From assembly GCA_903889445.1 (NCBI GenBank), contig CAISXF010000027.1:1-44391 (forward strand): a DNA stretch of 44,391 nt, read 5' to 3'. The notes below the pieces were generated by a model, which saw only the letters and a program-made list of their open reading frames with translations, did not search any database and was not told where the DNA came from. Both the position numbers and the translations under genes were made by a program. This document shows, piece after piece, positions 28,404 to 36,192 of the stretch. Source of the DNA: an uncultured Pseudomonadota bacterium (lineage in GTDB: Bacteria; Pseudomonadota; Gammaproteobacteria; Methylococcales; Methylomonadaceae). Positions within the stretch are counted from its first letter, which is position 1; each line of letters begins with the position of its first letter.

Positions 28404-29408
28404 TTAACCGCCCGTCATGTTCATATAACGCAAAATAATCGGCTGTTCTTTGACGTTGAATTCGTGCTTTTCAGGTTTGATTTCCATTGAATCAATAATC
28501 GCCTGTTTTAAATTGTCCGCGTTGAAATCGGGCGCACGCAAAATTGCTTTTAAATCGATGGAATGTTCATTGCCCAAACACAATAATAATCGCCCTTCAA
28601 CCGTCAAACGCACGCGGTTACAAGTGCTGCAAAAATTGTGACTGTGTGGCGAAATAAATCCGACGCGAGTTTGCGTATTTGGCACAACGTAATAATCTGA
28701 CGGGCCGCCCGTGTTGTCGGCACTTTTTTGTAACGTAAAACGGCTTTCTAAATCGGCGCGAATCTCATCACTCGAATAATACGCTTCGGCGCGATTGTGT
28801 TTTTCGACAATCCCGAGCGGCATTTCTTCAATAAAACTAATGTCGATTTCTTTATCAATCGCAAATTGCACCAAGTCGCCCACTTCGTCGTGATTGCGAT
28901 TTTTCAAAATCACCGCGTTCAATTTTATCCGTTCAAAACCCACTTTTTTCGCCGCATCGATGCCGTTTAAAACGGTTTGTAAATCGCCAGTGCGAGTAAT
29001 CGCTTTGAATTTCGCCGCGTCGAGCGTGTCCAAACTGATATTTAAGCGTTTCAAATTTGCCGTTTTTAAAATCGGCGCAGCGGTGACAAGTTGCGAGCCG
29101 TTTGTCGTTAACACCAATTCGCGCAACCCTTCCAACGCGCCAATTTGTTGCAACAATTCTAACGCCCCTTTGCGAATTAACGGTTCGCCGCCCGTAATCC
29201 GAATTTTTTTCACGCCCAATTCCACAAACGTTTTGGCGAGCAGGAAAATTTCTTCGAGGCTCAAAATTTGCTGGCGCGGCAAAAACGTCATTTCTTCCGC
29301 CATGCAATACACGCAACGAAAATCGCATCTGTCCGTAATCGAAATGCGTAAATAATCCACTTTACGACCAAAACGGTCGATGAGTTTTGTCGGGTTTTGT
29401 GCTTTCAT
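28404..29408 (-). CDS. moaA: GTP 3',8-cyclase, molybdenum cofactor synthesis
   Basis: MoaA is a radical SAM enzyme for the first step of molybdopterin synthesis. The 334-residue protein carries the N-terminal CxxxCxxC cluster (Cys28, Cys32, Cys35 in [10 protein letters not shown]) and [11 protein letters not shown]. It also has the second cluster in [19 protein letters not shown] and ends with GG, as required for activation. Its start overlaps the stop of the restriction-modification C-half by 4 bases (ATGA), so it may depend on that gene's transcript. No moaC or other moa gene is near. Confidence 0.96.
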   Translation of the reverse strand: MKAQNPTKLIDRFGRKVDYLRISITDRCDFRCVYCMAEEMTFLPRQQILSLEEIFLLAKTFVELGVKKIRITGGEPLIRKGALELLQQIGALEGLRELVLTTNGSQLVTAAPILKTANLKRLNISLDTLDAAKFKAITRTGDLQTVLNGIDAAKKVGFERIKLNAVILKNRNHDEVGDLVQFAIDKEIDISFIEEMPLGIVEKHNRAEAYYSSDEIRADLESRFTLQKSADNTGGPSDYYVVPNTQTRVGFISPHSHNFCSTCNRVRLTVEGRLLLCLGNEHSIDLKAILRAPDFNADNLKQAIIDSMEIKPEKHEFNVKEQPIILRYMNMTGG

Positions 29409-30652
29409 ATTTCCATTTTTTTAATAATTTCGACTGTCAAAATTGACACGTTACAAACCCGCATCAATAAATCAATCACCGTTTCTTTGTAATCCGCAAA
29501 ACGATAAACGTTAAAATTCGCCGCAATCGTCGCATCTTTCGGTTTCTTTTCTTTGTATTGGTCAAGAATCCATTCCAACGCGCTCCGATTTCCTAATTTA
29601 TATTCCCACGCTTCCGACGGAATCCCGCTCAAACTCGTGTTTTCGTCGAGTTCAATCACGCCGTTTATTTTATCCGCTTTCAACTTTGCTTTCGGAATTT
29701 TACTGGTGTTTGAATCGACACGTTTCAACGGATACGGTTCAACGGTTTCATAATTCAAATGCAACGCCATCAACGTTTTGCCCCATTCCAACCACTGCGA
29801 AAAATCGTCATAAAACGGCACACGCGGAAATTCACGTTTTAAATTCTGCTCGTATTTTTCACGATAAACAGGATGGTGCAACACCGCATAAACATAATGA
29901 AAAATGTCCGTTTTCGTCAGTTCAATTCCATAATGCGTTTTGAATTCTGTCCACGCCCAATTTGTGATGTTGTCGTGTGCATTACCTTCTTTGTCATAAA
30001 CATAAAAAGGGAGGCATTGTGCATAATCCAAGCTAAACATTGCGTAATTTGGAATTTTATCTGTATAAAAACAAGAAAATGCCTGTCTTTCACCTTGTAA
30101 AAAACCGATTATTAAATTGTCTTTTAAAAAAATTTGAGGCATTTGGTTTTGCATTTCATTTAATTGCTTGCTGAAATACAGTTTTTTCTTAATAAAGGGA
30201 CGATACAAACTTTCGACAATTAACGCTTCGTTGAATTCGTATTTAACGCCTTTTTCTAAATCTTTTTTAACGGCTCTCGACCATTTAATTGAGTAATCTA
30301 ATTCGCTTTCAACTTGAGCATTGTAGATTTTGATTAAATGTTTCACTTTGTTTTCTAAATTTTGTTTGTCATCGTCATAAACCCATTCATCTCGCGCTGT
30401 GATAACCCCATTAGAAAACAATTTAAAAATTGCTCCATTTTGTAATTTGCCCGCTTTTACTTCTTTGTCGCAAACAGGCATCAAACTGTCAAAATCATTG
30501 TCGGTTAAATTGAGCCAATTGCCTTTGTCGTCGGGATGAATGCGTTCAAAGGGAATATCTTTGAATTTCGTGGTGTCAAACCAGTGTAATTTGTCTTTGC
30601 GCGGCATATCGTCGGCTAAAGAGAAGTAATAAAATTCGGCGTTTTTAGTCAT
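29405..30652 (-). pseudogene. C-terminal half of a split type ISP-like restriction-modification enzyme
   Basis: The 415-residue frame carries the target-recognition and C-terminal specificity region of single-chain R-M enzymes. Landmarks are TKNAEFYYFSLADDMPRKDK, NEALIVESLYRPFIKKKLYF, FHYVYAVLHHPVYREKY and IPSEAWEYKLGNRSALEWIL. It lacks all methyltransferase and nuclease motifs, which lie in the N-half at 31741-33468. The first residues fit directly after the LFLVKK end of that half, so one gene of about 990 residues has been divided by the inserts at 30645-31744. ATG 30652 lies inside the last codons of DUF2442. It could be a subunit that still complements the N-half in trans, so full inactivation is not proven. 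Confidence 0.8.
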
Positions 30653-30899
30653 GGTTTGTTTCTTGATAAAATTTTAATCGCAAACTGTCGGCGCAAAAAT
30701 CAATGTCAAATTCGCGCCAAATAATTGAACGTTCGTTGTTGCCAATTTCAACTTGATTGAACGTTTCGGAATTTTTTAACAACGACATAACGCCTTTTTC
30801 AACATTAAAATCAGCCACAATAATAACGTCGTCGTGATACGTTATTTTGATGCTGTGATTTTCTGCATTGGGTTCGATGGTTTTGATTTTGTGAAACAT
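30645..30899 (-). CDS. DUF2442 protein, predicted partner of DUF4160
   Basis: The 84-residue protein matches the small DUF2442 family, with a beta-strand rich N-terminus (IKITYHDDVIIVADFNVEKG) and the closing IIWREFDIDFCADSLRLKFY. DUF4160-DUF2442 gene pairs occur widely and are suspected to be toxin-antitoxin modules. Which is the toxin is not settled from sequence. It starts 5 bases after DUF4160 and overlaps the start of the R-M C-half by 8 bases. Confidence 0.8.
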   Translation of the reverse strand: MFHKIKTIEPNAENHSIKITYHDDVIIVADFNVEKGVMSLLKNSETFNQVEIGNNERSIIWREFDIDFCADSLRLKFYQETNHD

Positions 30900-30904
30900 G
30901 ACGT

Positions 30905-31165
30905 TTAGTCTAAAGGTTCAATGTTAAAAGGCGTTTCCATGTTTTTACAAAAGTCCCAATCACGCAATAGTTCTTCTTGATGCAACGCCGTCCATTCTAA
31001 AACCATTGATTTCACACGTTTAGGTGCGTCGCCTCTGATAATTTTGATGGGGTTAATCACAATCACGAGTTCAAATTCACCGTATTCAGCGTGGAAATGC
31101 GGTGGCGCGTGGTCATCAAAAAACATTTTGATGAAAATTCCGTAAAACGAACTAATGGTTGGCAT
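30905..31165 (-). CDS. DUF4160 protein, predicted toxin-antitoxin component
   Basis: The 86-residue protein is typical of DUF4160: MPTISSFYGIFIKMFFDDHAPPHFHAEYG with the conserved DHAPPHFH block, then LVIVINPIKIIRGDAPKRVK and LEWTALHQEELLRDWDFC. Start 31165 fits the family; an adjacent ATG at 31168 is equally well placed behind AGGAGAG. It is the first gene of a two-gene module inserted in the R-M gene next to the duplicated 22-bp segment. Confidence 0.85.
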   Translation of the reverse strand: MPTISSFYGIFIKMFFDDHAPPHFHAEYGEFELVIVINPIKIIRGDAPKRVKSMVLEWTALHQEELLRDWDFCKNMETPFNIEPLD

Positions 31166-31179
31166 CATTTCTCTCCTGA

Positions 31180-31201
31180 TTTCTTCACTAAAAATAAAAC
31201 T
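31180..31201 (-). repeat. Direct repeat copy 2 of the R-M gene segment, after brnA
   Basis: 22 bp identical to 31747-31768. It lies between brnA and the DUF4160 gene. On the reverse strand it begins at the A of the brnA stop codon TAG (31200-31202). It still encodes the VLFLVKK segment out of context. Confidence 0.95.
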
Positions 31202-31469
31202 ACGAATACTGCAATTTTTCTTCGATATATTGATGCAATATATTTTCTGCAAAAACTTGATAACTCATGCCTTGTTTCAAAGCAAATGAATTCAATTTAT
31301 CGAAATCATTGCTAGAAAGCGTGACATCGAAATGTTTTTTTTCGTTTAAATGTTGCTTTGCATATTGCTGTAATGTTCGTTTTCGTTGGGCAAGATTTGG
31401 TTTTGATTGCCATTCGCCATTTTCAACGCTGTTCAATAATTCTTGTTCTTCTTGGGTTAAATTATTCAT
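31200..31469 (-). CDS. brnA: BrnA-like antitoxin (CopG/ribbon-helix-helix type)
   Basis: The 89-residue protein ends with a ribbon-helix-helix-like domain, HFDVTLSSNDFDKLNSFALKQGMSYQVFAENIL, as in BrnA/CopG-type antitoxins. Its N-terminal part (EEQELLNSVENGEWQSKPNL) is common in these proteins. It overlaps the upstream toxin gene by 4 bases (31466-31469), which is normal for toxin-first brnT-brnA. Its stop codon overlaps repeat copy 2. Confidence 0.8.
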   Translation of the reverse strand: MNNLTQEEQELLNSVENGEWQSKPNLAQRKRTLQQYAKQHLNEKKHFDVTLSSNDFDKLNSFALKQGMSYQVFAENILHQYIEEKLQYS

Positions 31470-31744
31470 GACTTATCACCTAAATACTGTTTCGTTAATT
31501 TACGACTTGGAATGATTGTTTTCAAAAATACCTCTGTGTCATTTTCAACATAAGGCACGATGTAAGCGTAATTATTTATTTCCAAAACCAAAATAGACTG
31601 ATTCGGGTATTTTTCTTGGTTCGGATGGTCTATGTCGTCCAACACGTTGCCTTGTTCCAAATGATAAACGACATCATCAAAACTAATCCCGCGTTCGGCG
31701 ATAAGTTTTTCATTTTTTTCACTGCTCCAACTAATTTTTTTCAT
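31466..31744 (-). CDS. brnT: BrnT-like toxin (RelE-fold RNase)
   Basis: The 92-residue protein has the pattern of small BrnT-type toxins: KNEKLIAERGISFDDVVYHL, then ILVLEINNYAYIVPYVEND and a C-terminal IPSRKLTKQYL. BrnT toxins are ribonucleases. The gene starts in the ATGA overlap with the stop of the R-M N-half (31741-31744). The assignment to BrnT rather than a neighbouring toxin family is moderate. Confidence 0.75.
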   Translation of the reverse strand: MKKISWSSEKNEKLIAERGISFDDVVYHLEQGNVLDDIDHPNQEKYPNQSILVLEINNYAYIVPYVENDTEVFLKTIIPSRKLTKQYLGDKS

Positions 31745-33468
31745 GTTTTCTTCACTAAAAATAAAACTGCTACGCCCGTTTGAATGCCAAACACGTTATG
31801 TTTTGTGCCGGACAATTTGGGATTTTTACGGACATCGCTTTGCGTATCGACAATATAAACAAAATCAAATTCTTCTGCTAACGATTTACGAAAACCATCA
31901 AACGTGCGGCTGTCGATAAAACTACGATTGATGATAAATGAAATCATGCCATTGTCTTGTAATCGGTCGCTCGCCCACCGCAAAAACCGTGCGTACATAT
32001 CATAAACTTTAGTTTTTTGAGCGGTGCTTTTGTCGATGTAGGTTTCTTTGATTCGCTTATCAATCGCGGGATATTCCCGATTTTTATTATTATCGTTTTC
32101 GTTTTGTTGATTGGCGTTGTAAGGCGGATTGCCGAGAATCACGGAAATTTTCGCGGCGTTTTGTTGCTTAATACGAGCGGTATTTTCGATGCTCAAACCA
32201 AACAAATCATTATTTGAACCGGTGAAATTCTCGCTGGCATTGTCCAGCGTATCCATCCAACAAATGTGATTGAATTCGACATATTCATTCATTTTTTGTT
32301 GATAAGTGTATTCGATATTCAAATTCGCAATGTAATACGGCAACAGCCCCAATTCGTTGGCATAAATATCGTGCGCGTATTTGTGAGCCAAACGGTGCGG
32401 CGGCAAATAATCAATCAAATCACACAAATACGTTCCCGTTCCGGTGCAAGGATCTAAAATTTTCACGCCTTCATCGGCGAGTGATTTGGAAAAATGTTTT
32501 TCGAGCAATAAATCCACGGTTTCGATTTGAAACTTCACAATTTCGCGCGGCGTATAAACGATGCCCAAACGGTCGGCGGCTTTTGGATTGTAGGCTTTGT
32601 AAAAGTTTTCGTAGATGGATTTTAGAAAAAATTGTTTGTCGTGATGGTCAGCAATCGCAGCGGAATTTGCTTTAATTACCGCGTAATAACCTTGAATTCC
32701 CGCCAGCGTGTTACGTTTCGTGGTGCCGCTGAAAAACGTATTTTCAACGTTGTACAATTCTTTGGCGATATTATTTTCACGGTGAAATTGCGAATCACTG
32801 AAAATGCTGGTGAAAATTTCTTCGGTCAAAATGTGCTGCAACAGCATTTCGTTAATATCTGACGGCGTAATCGCGGGATTGATGCTGTGTTGGCAAACGG
32901 TTAAAAAGTTTGCTCGTGCCGAAATAAACGCTGGATTCGATTTTTCTTGCACCGCAATCATGCCGCGCAACGCTTCCAAAATATGCGGTAAATTCTGTTT
33001 GAATTGTTCAATCGCCGCGTTGAATTCTTTAATTTCTTGGCTTTCGTAACTGACAAATTGCGTTAATAACTGGTCAAGTTCGCGTTCATTTTCAAGCGGT
33101 ATTTCTAAAAAGCGTTGGTTGTTTTGATACAGAATCGCAGTTTTATCATCTTGAAAAAGCGTGTTGCTTAACGGATAACCGACGTTAATTTTCGCGAGAA
33201 TTTCCTTTTCTAAATTGACGTTGGCTTTGCTTTCCCAATAACCGCAATCGAGCCGCAGATTATTTTTAATAATGCCGTCAGGACGAATTAAATCGCCGCG
33301 TTTATTTTTGATGTTGATTTCGCTAACCACCAACAAGTTACGCGAATCGCAATAATGATTTAACAGCCGTTTGAATTCGTCTTTAATCGCTTGCTCGTGC
33401 GATTGTCCGCTGAATTGGTAAATCTTGTGAATGGCGTTGTGATACTGGTGAATCGCTTGAATGGTCAT
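31741..33468 (-). pseudogene. N-terminal half of the split type ISP-like restriction-modification enzyme
   Basis: The 575-residue frame holds a nuclease domain of PD-(D/E)xK type: Pro63-Asp64 in IRPDGIIKN, then Glu79 and Lys81 in CGYWESKAN. A helical spacer follows, then an adenine-N6 methyltransferase domain with YTPREIVKF, motif I DPCTGTGTYL (from about residue 339) and motif IV NPPYN (about 447). It stops just after GVAVLFLVKKT, where the recognition domain should begin. That domain is found at 29405-30652 after two inserted two-gene modules. ATG 33468 (MTIQAIHQYH) is chosen over an upstream reading with a hydrophobic leader from 33498. Confidence 0.85.
31747..31768 (-). repeat. Direct repeat copy 1 inside the R-M N-half
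   Basis: 22 bp encoding the VLFLVKK end of the N-half, identical to 31180-31201. The copies are 567 bp apart and bracket brnT-brnA. Confidence 0.95.
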
Positions 33469-33489
33469 AAATCCGAATGTCAAAAAGTG

Positions 33490-33528
33490 AAAAAACAAAA
33501 AGCGCAGAACCCTAAAATCCTGCGCTTT
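33490..33528 (-). terminator. Terminator of the multicopper oxidase gene
   Basis: AAAGCGCAG and CTGCGCTTT (33499-33507 and 33520-33528) form a 9-bp stem. On the reverse strand it is followed by TTGTTTTTTC. It ends the 33551-35233 gene just before the R-M N-half. Confidence 0.8.
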
Positions 33529-33550
33529 GCTAACGGTTAACGGCGTATTT

Positions 33551-35233
33551 TTATTCGACTGAAAATTCGCGCATCATGCCCATGTCTTCGTGTTCTAAAT
33601 TGTGGCAATGATACATAAATAGCCCCTTGAAATCTTGGAATGGCTTGATAATTTTCACTCGTTCCATCGGCATAACCAGAACCACGTCTTTCAATCCGCT
33701 ATCAATAAAACCGTCGCGCACCGTGTCGTAAGCGGTGGAATCGCCGCTAAAACTGCGACTGACAATTTGAAATTGTTGACCGTGTAAATGAATCGGATGC
33801 GCCATCGACAAATCCATCATGCCGCCCCCCATTCCTCCACCCATCATGCCCATTCCGCCGCGTTTCATTTCGCCGCCGTCGTGTTTCATGCCGTCATCCA
33901 TTTTCATTCCGCCCGCTCCGTGTGCGTGGAAAATTTCAATCAATTGAATGCTGCCGACTTTCACCCGTTCAGAAGGCAACGGATTATTGAATTCATACGG
34001 GCGACCATTGAGCAACATCGACATTGGAGCTTCAGAAATACCAATTGGCAACGGATTAGTCGGATTCACCGTGTCGCTGATTTCGTAATGATTGAATTTC
34101 GATAATTGGGCGGGTAATTTTGGGCTATCGCTGACTTTTTTCGTGACGCGAATCGTGCAAATCGGATATTCGCTGCCCACAGGAATCGCGCCTTTGTGCA
34201 TGCCCATGCCCATTTTTGGCAACACGCCTGCGAATGCTAAACTTTTCAACGTTAATTCCGTGCCTTCATTTCGTCCACTGAAATCTGCCCACACATCCAA
34301 ACGTTCGCCTGGCGCAAGCATTACATACGATTTCACTTCGGGTTTTTCCAACAATCCGCCATCTACGCCAATCACCGTGACAGGCATTCCGTCATTCCAC
34401 GCCAATTTGTAAATGCGAGACGTTGACGCATTCAACACCCGCAAGCGATAAGCGCGACTCGCGACATCCAAATGAAAATTCGGACGACCATTCACCAAAA
34501 TTTTGTCGCCCGTAAAACCCGTCATTTTGTTGTGCATCATCGGCGCATAAACGAGCTGATTATCGCTGTCGAATTGCTTATCTTGAATCACCAAGGGAAT
34601 TTCATATTCGCCCGACGGCAACTCTAACGCGGCTTCTTCTTCATCGTTGATAATTATCCCGCCCGCTAATCCGAAATAAACTTGTTTTGCCGTCGCGCCA
34701 TGTTGATGGGGATGATACAGATTTAAACTCGCCCGATTAACAACTTCAAATTCATAAACCAGCGTTTCATTTGGATCAATAAAATACATCGGATGCCCGT
34801 CCATCACTTGTGGAACGTGCAATCCGTGCCAATGCGTGACGGTCGGTTGCGACAAACCATTGTGCAAATGAATTCGCACTTTTTGCCCTTTTTGCAGACG
34901 AATAATTGAACCTAAATACGAATTCGGCAAATCGGTGAGGGTGTTTTTTTCACCTTTGATTAATTTCGCCGTGTATTGCAGCAGGTTGGTTTTGCTGCCG
35001 TCTAAAATTTGAATCGCAGCGGGTTTACAAAATAACTCCAATTCCACGTCAGGGTGAAAATTCGGCGACGCTTTGTTGGGCGTTATTTTCGGCATCATCA
35101 TTTCACCCGTGTGCTGATTGTGCATTCCCATTCCTTCCATTGCTTTGGCAAGCGAGGGCAGGGCAGTCAAACCAGCAAATCCTAAACCTGATTGCGTCAA
35201 AAAACGACGACGAGATTGATTAAATAGTGTCAT
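33551..35233 (-). CDS. Tat-exported multicopper oxidase (CueO/laccase-like)
   Basis: This is a periplasmic oxidase, probably oxidising Cu(I) or similar substrates with O2 in copper defence. The 560-residue protein starts with a twin-arginine signal (SRRRFLTQSG...). Copper sites are THWHGLHVP, LYHPHQHGA, HPIHLHGQQF and the T1/T2/T3 motif YHCHNLEHEDMGMM. A Met/Gly-rich stretch at about residues 443-477 resembles the Met-rich insert that delivers copper in CueO. The start at 35233 has AAGGAAATTTT upstream. Copper handling would suit a methanotroph, whose particulate methane monooxygenase needs copper, but that enzyme is not in the window. Confidence 0.92.
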   Translation of the reverse strand: MTLFNQSRRRFLTQSGLGFAGLTALPSLAKAMEGMGMHNQHTGEMMMPKITPNKASPNFHPDVELELFCKPAAIQILDGSKTNLLQYTAKLIKGEKNTLTDLPNSYLGSIIRLQKGQKVRIHLHNGLSQPTVTHWHGLHVPQVMDGHPMYFIDPNETLVYEFEVVNRASLNLYHPHQHGATAKQVYFGLAGGIIINDEEEAALELPSGEYEIPLVIQDKQFDSDNQLVYAPMMHNKMTGFTGDKILVNGRPNFHLDVASRAYRLRVLNASTSRIYKLAWNDGMPVTVIGVDGGLLEKPEVKSYVMLAPGERLDVWADFSGRNEGTELTLKSLAFAGVLPKMGMGMHKGAIPVGSEYPICTIRVTKKVSDSPKLPAQLSKFNHYEISDTVNPTNPLPIGISEAPMSMLLNGRPYEFNNPLPSERVKVGSIQLIEIFHAHGAGGMKMDDGMKHDGGEMKRGGMGMMGGGMGGGMMDLSMAHPIHLHGQQFQIVSRSFSGDSTAYDTVRDGFIDSGLKDVVLVMPMERVKIIKPFQDFKGLFMYHCHNLEHEDMGMMREFSVE

Positions 35234-35376
35234 AAAATTTCCTTGAACGATGAACGATGAATGAAGCGTTGATTGAAAAGTGCGACAAATTGTCACAGGC
35301 GATTTTGAGTTTAGGGCAGAAATCGGGCGCGTTCAAGTTAAATTAACCCTATATTTTTTAGCGTAGAATGCAGCCG

Positions 35377-35868
35377 CTATTTATTGGCTTTTCTAAAATC
35401 CCACGGGGCAATCGGATTCGAATATGCCCATAATCCACGACGTTGTAATTTGGCTGTATTTTCGAGTGGAATCAAATTGGTATCGTGTGCATATTGCCGA
35501 TAAACCCACGCATTGCCAGACTCGACCATTTTTGCGTTCACATTCATCATTCCTAAAAATATCGTGCCGACACTGCGTCCGTATTGATCGACGTTTTCGA
35601 CTTCTACTCGAACGGATTTACCGTTCACCAGATTTCTCAAATACGCGCCAGATTCTTTGCCGAACGGTTGTGCGGGATTTCCGAAATGGGCAATTTCTGG
35701 TGCGTCCACTTGTGCTAATCGAATGGTGACTTTTTTTACCGCTGTGACCACTGTAATCGTGTCGCCGTCTGATACCCGAATCACGTTGCCTTTAATTGTT
35801 TCTGCGTGTGAAAGTGTGGGCAATAGCGCAAGAAATAACGCGAGTGATTTTAAGTTTGAGATAGTCAT
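35377..35868 (-). CDS. Secreted staphylococcal-nuclease-like nuclease
   Basis: The 163-residue protein has a signal peptide (LALFLALLPTLSHA) and an SNase domain. VSDGDTITVV is followed by IRLAQVDAPE, carrying the catalytic Arg, Asp and Glu. FGKESGAYLRNLVNGK and QYGRSVGTIF then supply the second catalytic Arg. All four active-site positions of the family are present. It should cut DNA or RNA in the periplasm or outside the cell. It lies alone, divergent from xoxF. Confidence 0.92.
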   Translation of the reverse strand: MTISNLKSLALFLALLPTLSHAETIKGNVIRVSDGDTITVVTAVKKVTIRLAQVDAPEIAHFGNPAQPFGKESGAYLRNLVNGKSVRVEVENVDQYGRSVGTIFLGMMNVNAKMVESGNAWVYRQYAHDTNLIPLENTAKLQRRGLWAYSNPIAPWDFRKANK

Positions 35869-36046
35869 TGCGTTTTTCCTTTAATTTTCAAAGTGAGAGA
35901 TTGCGCCTGCCATTATCATGGTGTTTTTATTTCAATGTCGTTATTATTTTTCGCATAAACGTTAGGCGCGTAGACGATTGGTTCTAAAATCGCAGGCATT
36001 ATTTCAATGCCGAAAGTCGAGAAATTGATATTGCGCTTTTTTAAAG

Positions 36047-36074
36047 TTGACTTTTTAGTCAAAATCGTTAAATT
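36047..36074 (+). promoter_or_regulatory. Possible xoxF promoter
   Basis: TTGACT (36047-36052) and TAAATT (36069-36074) are 16 bp apart and face xoxF. The -35 box lies in a short inverted repeat, TTGACT-TTTT-AGTCAA (36047-36062), a possible operator. The untranslated leader would be about 110 bases. Confidence 0.35.
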
Positions 36075-36129
36075 TACGCCTCTGGAGTGGCTTACTATTC
36101 GTATTCAACAATAATAAATGCCCCCTAAA

Positions 36130-36141
36130 ACTAACGTTAGT
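36130..36141. promoter_or_regulatory. 12-bp palindrome in xoxF leader
   Basis: ACTAACGTTAGT is a perfect palindrome about 50 bases upstream of the xoxF start. It may be a regulator site. Confidence 0.35.
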
Positions 36142-36159
36142 CGTCAAACATAATTATTG

Positions 36160-36177
36160 TTCTGTCATGTAACAGAA
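36160..36177. promoter_or_regulatory. Inverted repeat directly upstream of the xoxF ribosome-binding site
   Basis: TTCTGT-CATGTA-ACAGAA, 6-bp arms with a 6-bp spacer, ends 5 bases before the AGGAG at 36182. It could be a repressor site or an RNA hairpin affecting translation. Confidence 0.35.
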
Positions 36178-36192
36178 TATCAGGAGAACTCA

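Larger units (their letters stand above)
35869..36192. other. Intergenic region between nuclease gene and xoxF
   Basis: The 324-bp region carries the divergent promoters of the nuclease and xoxF. The xoxF-proximal 150 bp hold a possible sigma70-type promoter and two palindromes, listed separately. The distal half shows no gene or strong structure. Confidence 0.6.

Noticed and set aside
30645-30665. A third copy of the R-M target repeat at the DUF2442/C-half junction
   Set aside because: Only short pieces (TTTTAT and AAGAAA) match the 22-bp repeat, so it cannot be called a repeat.
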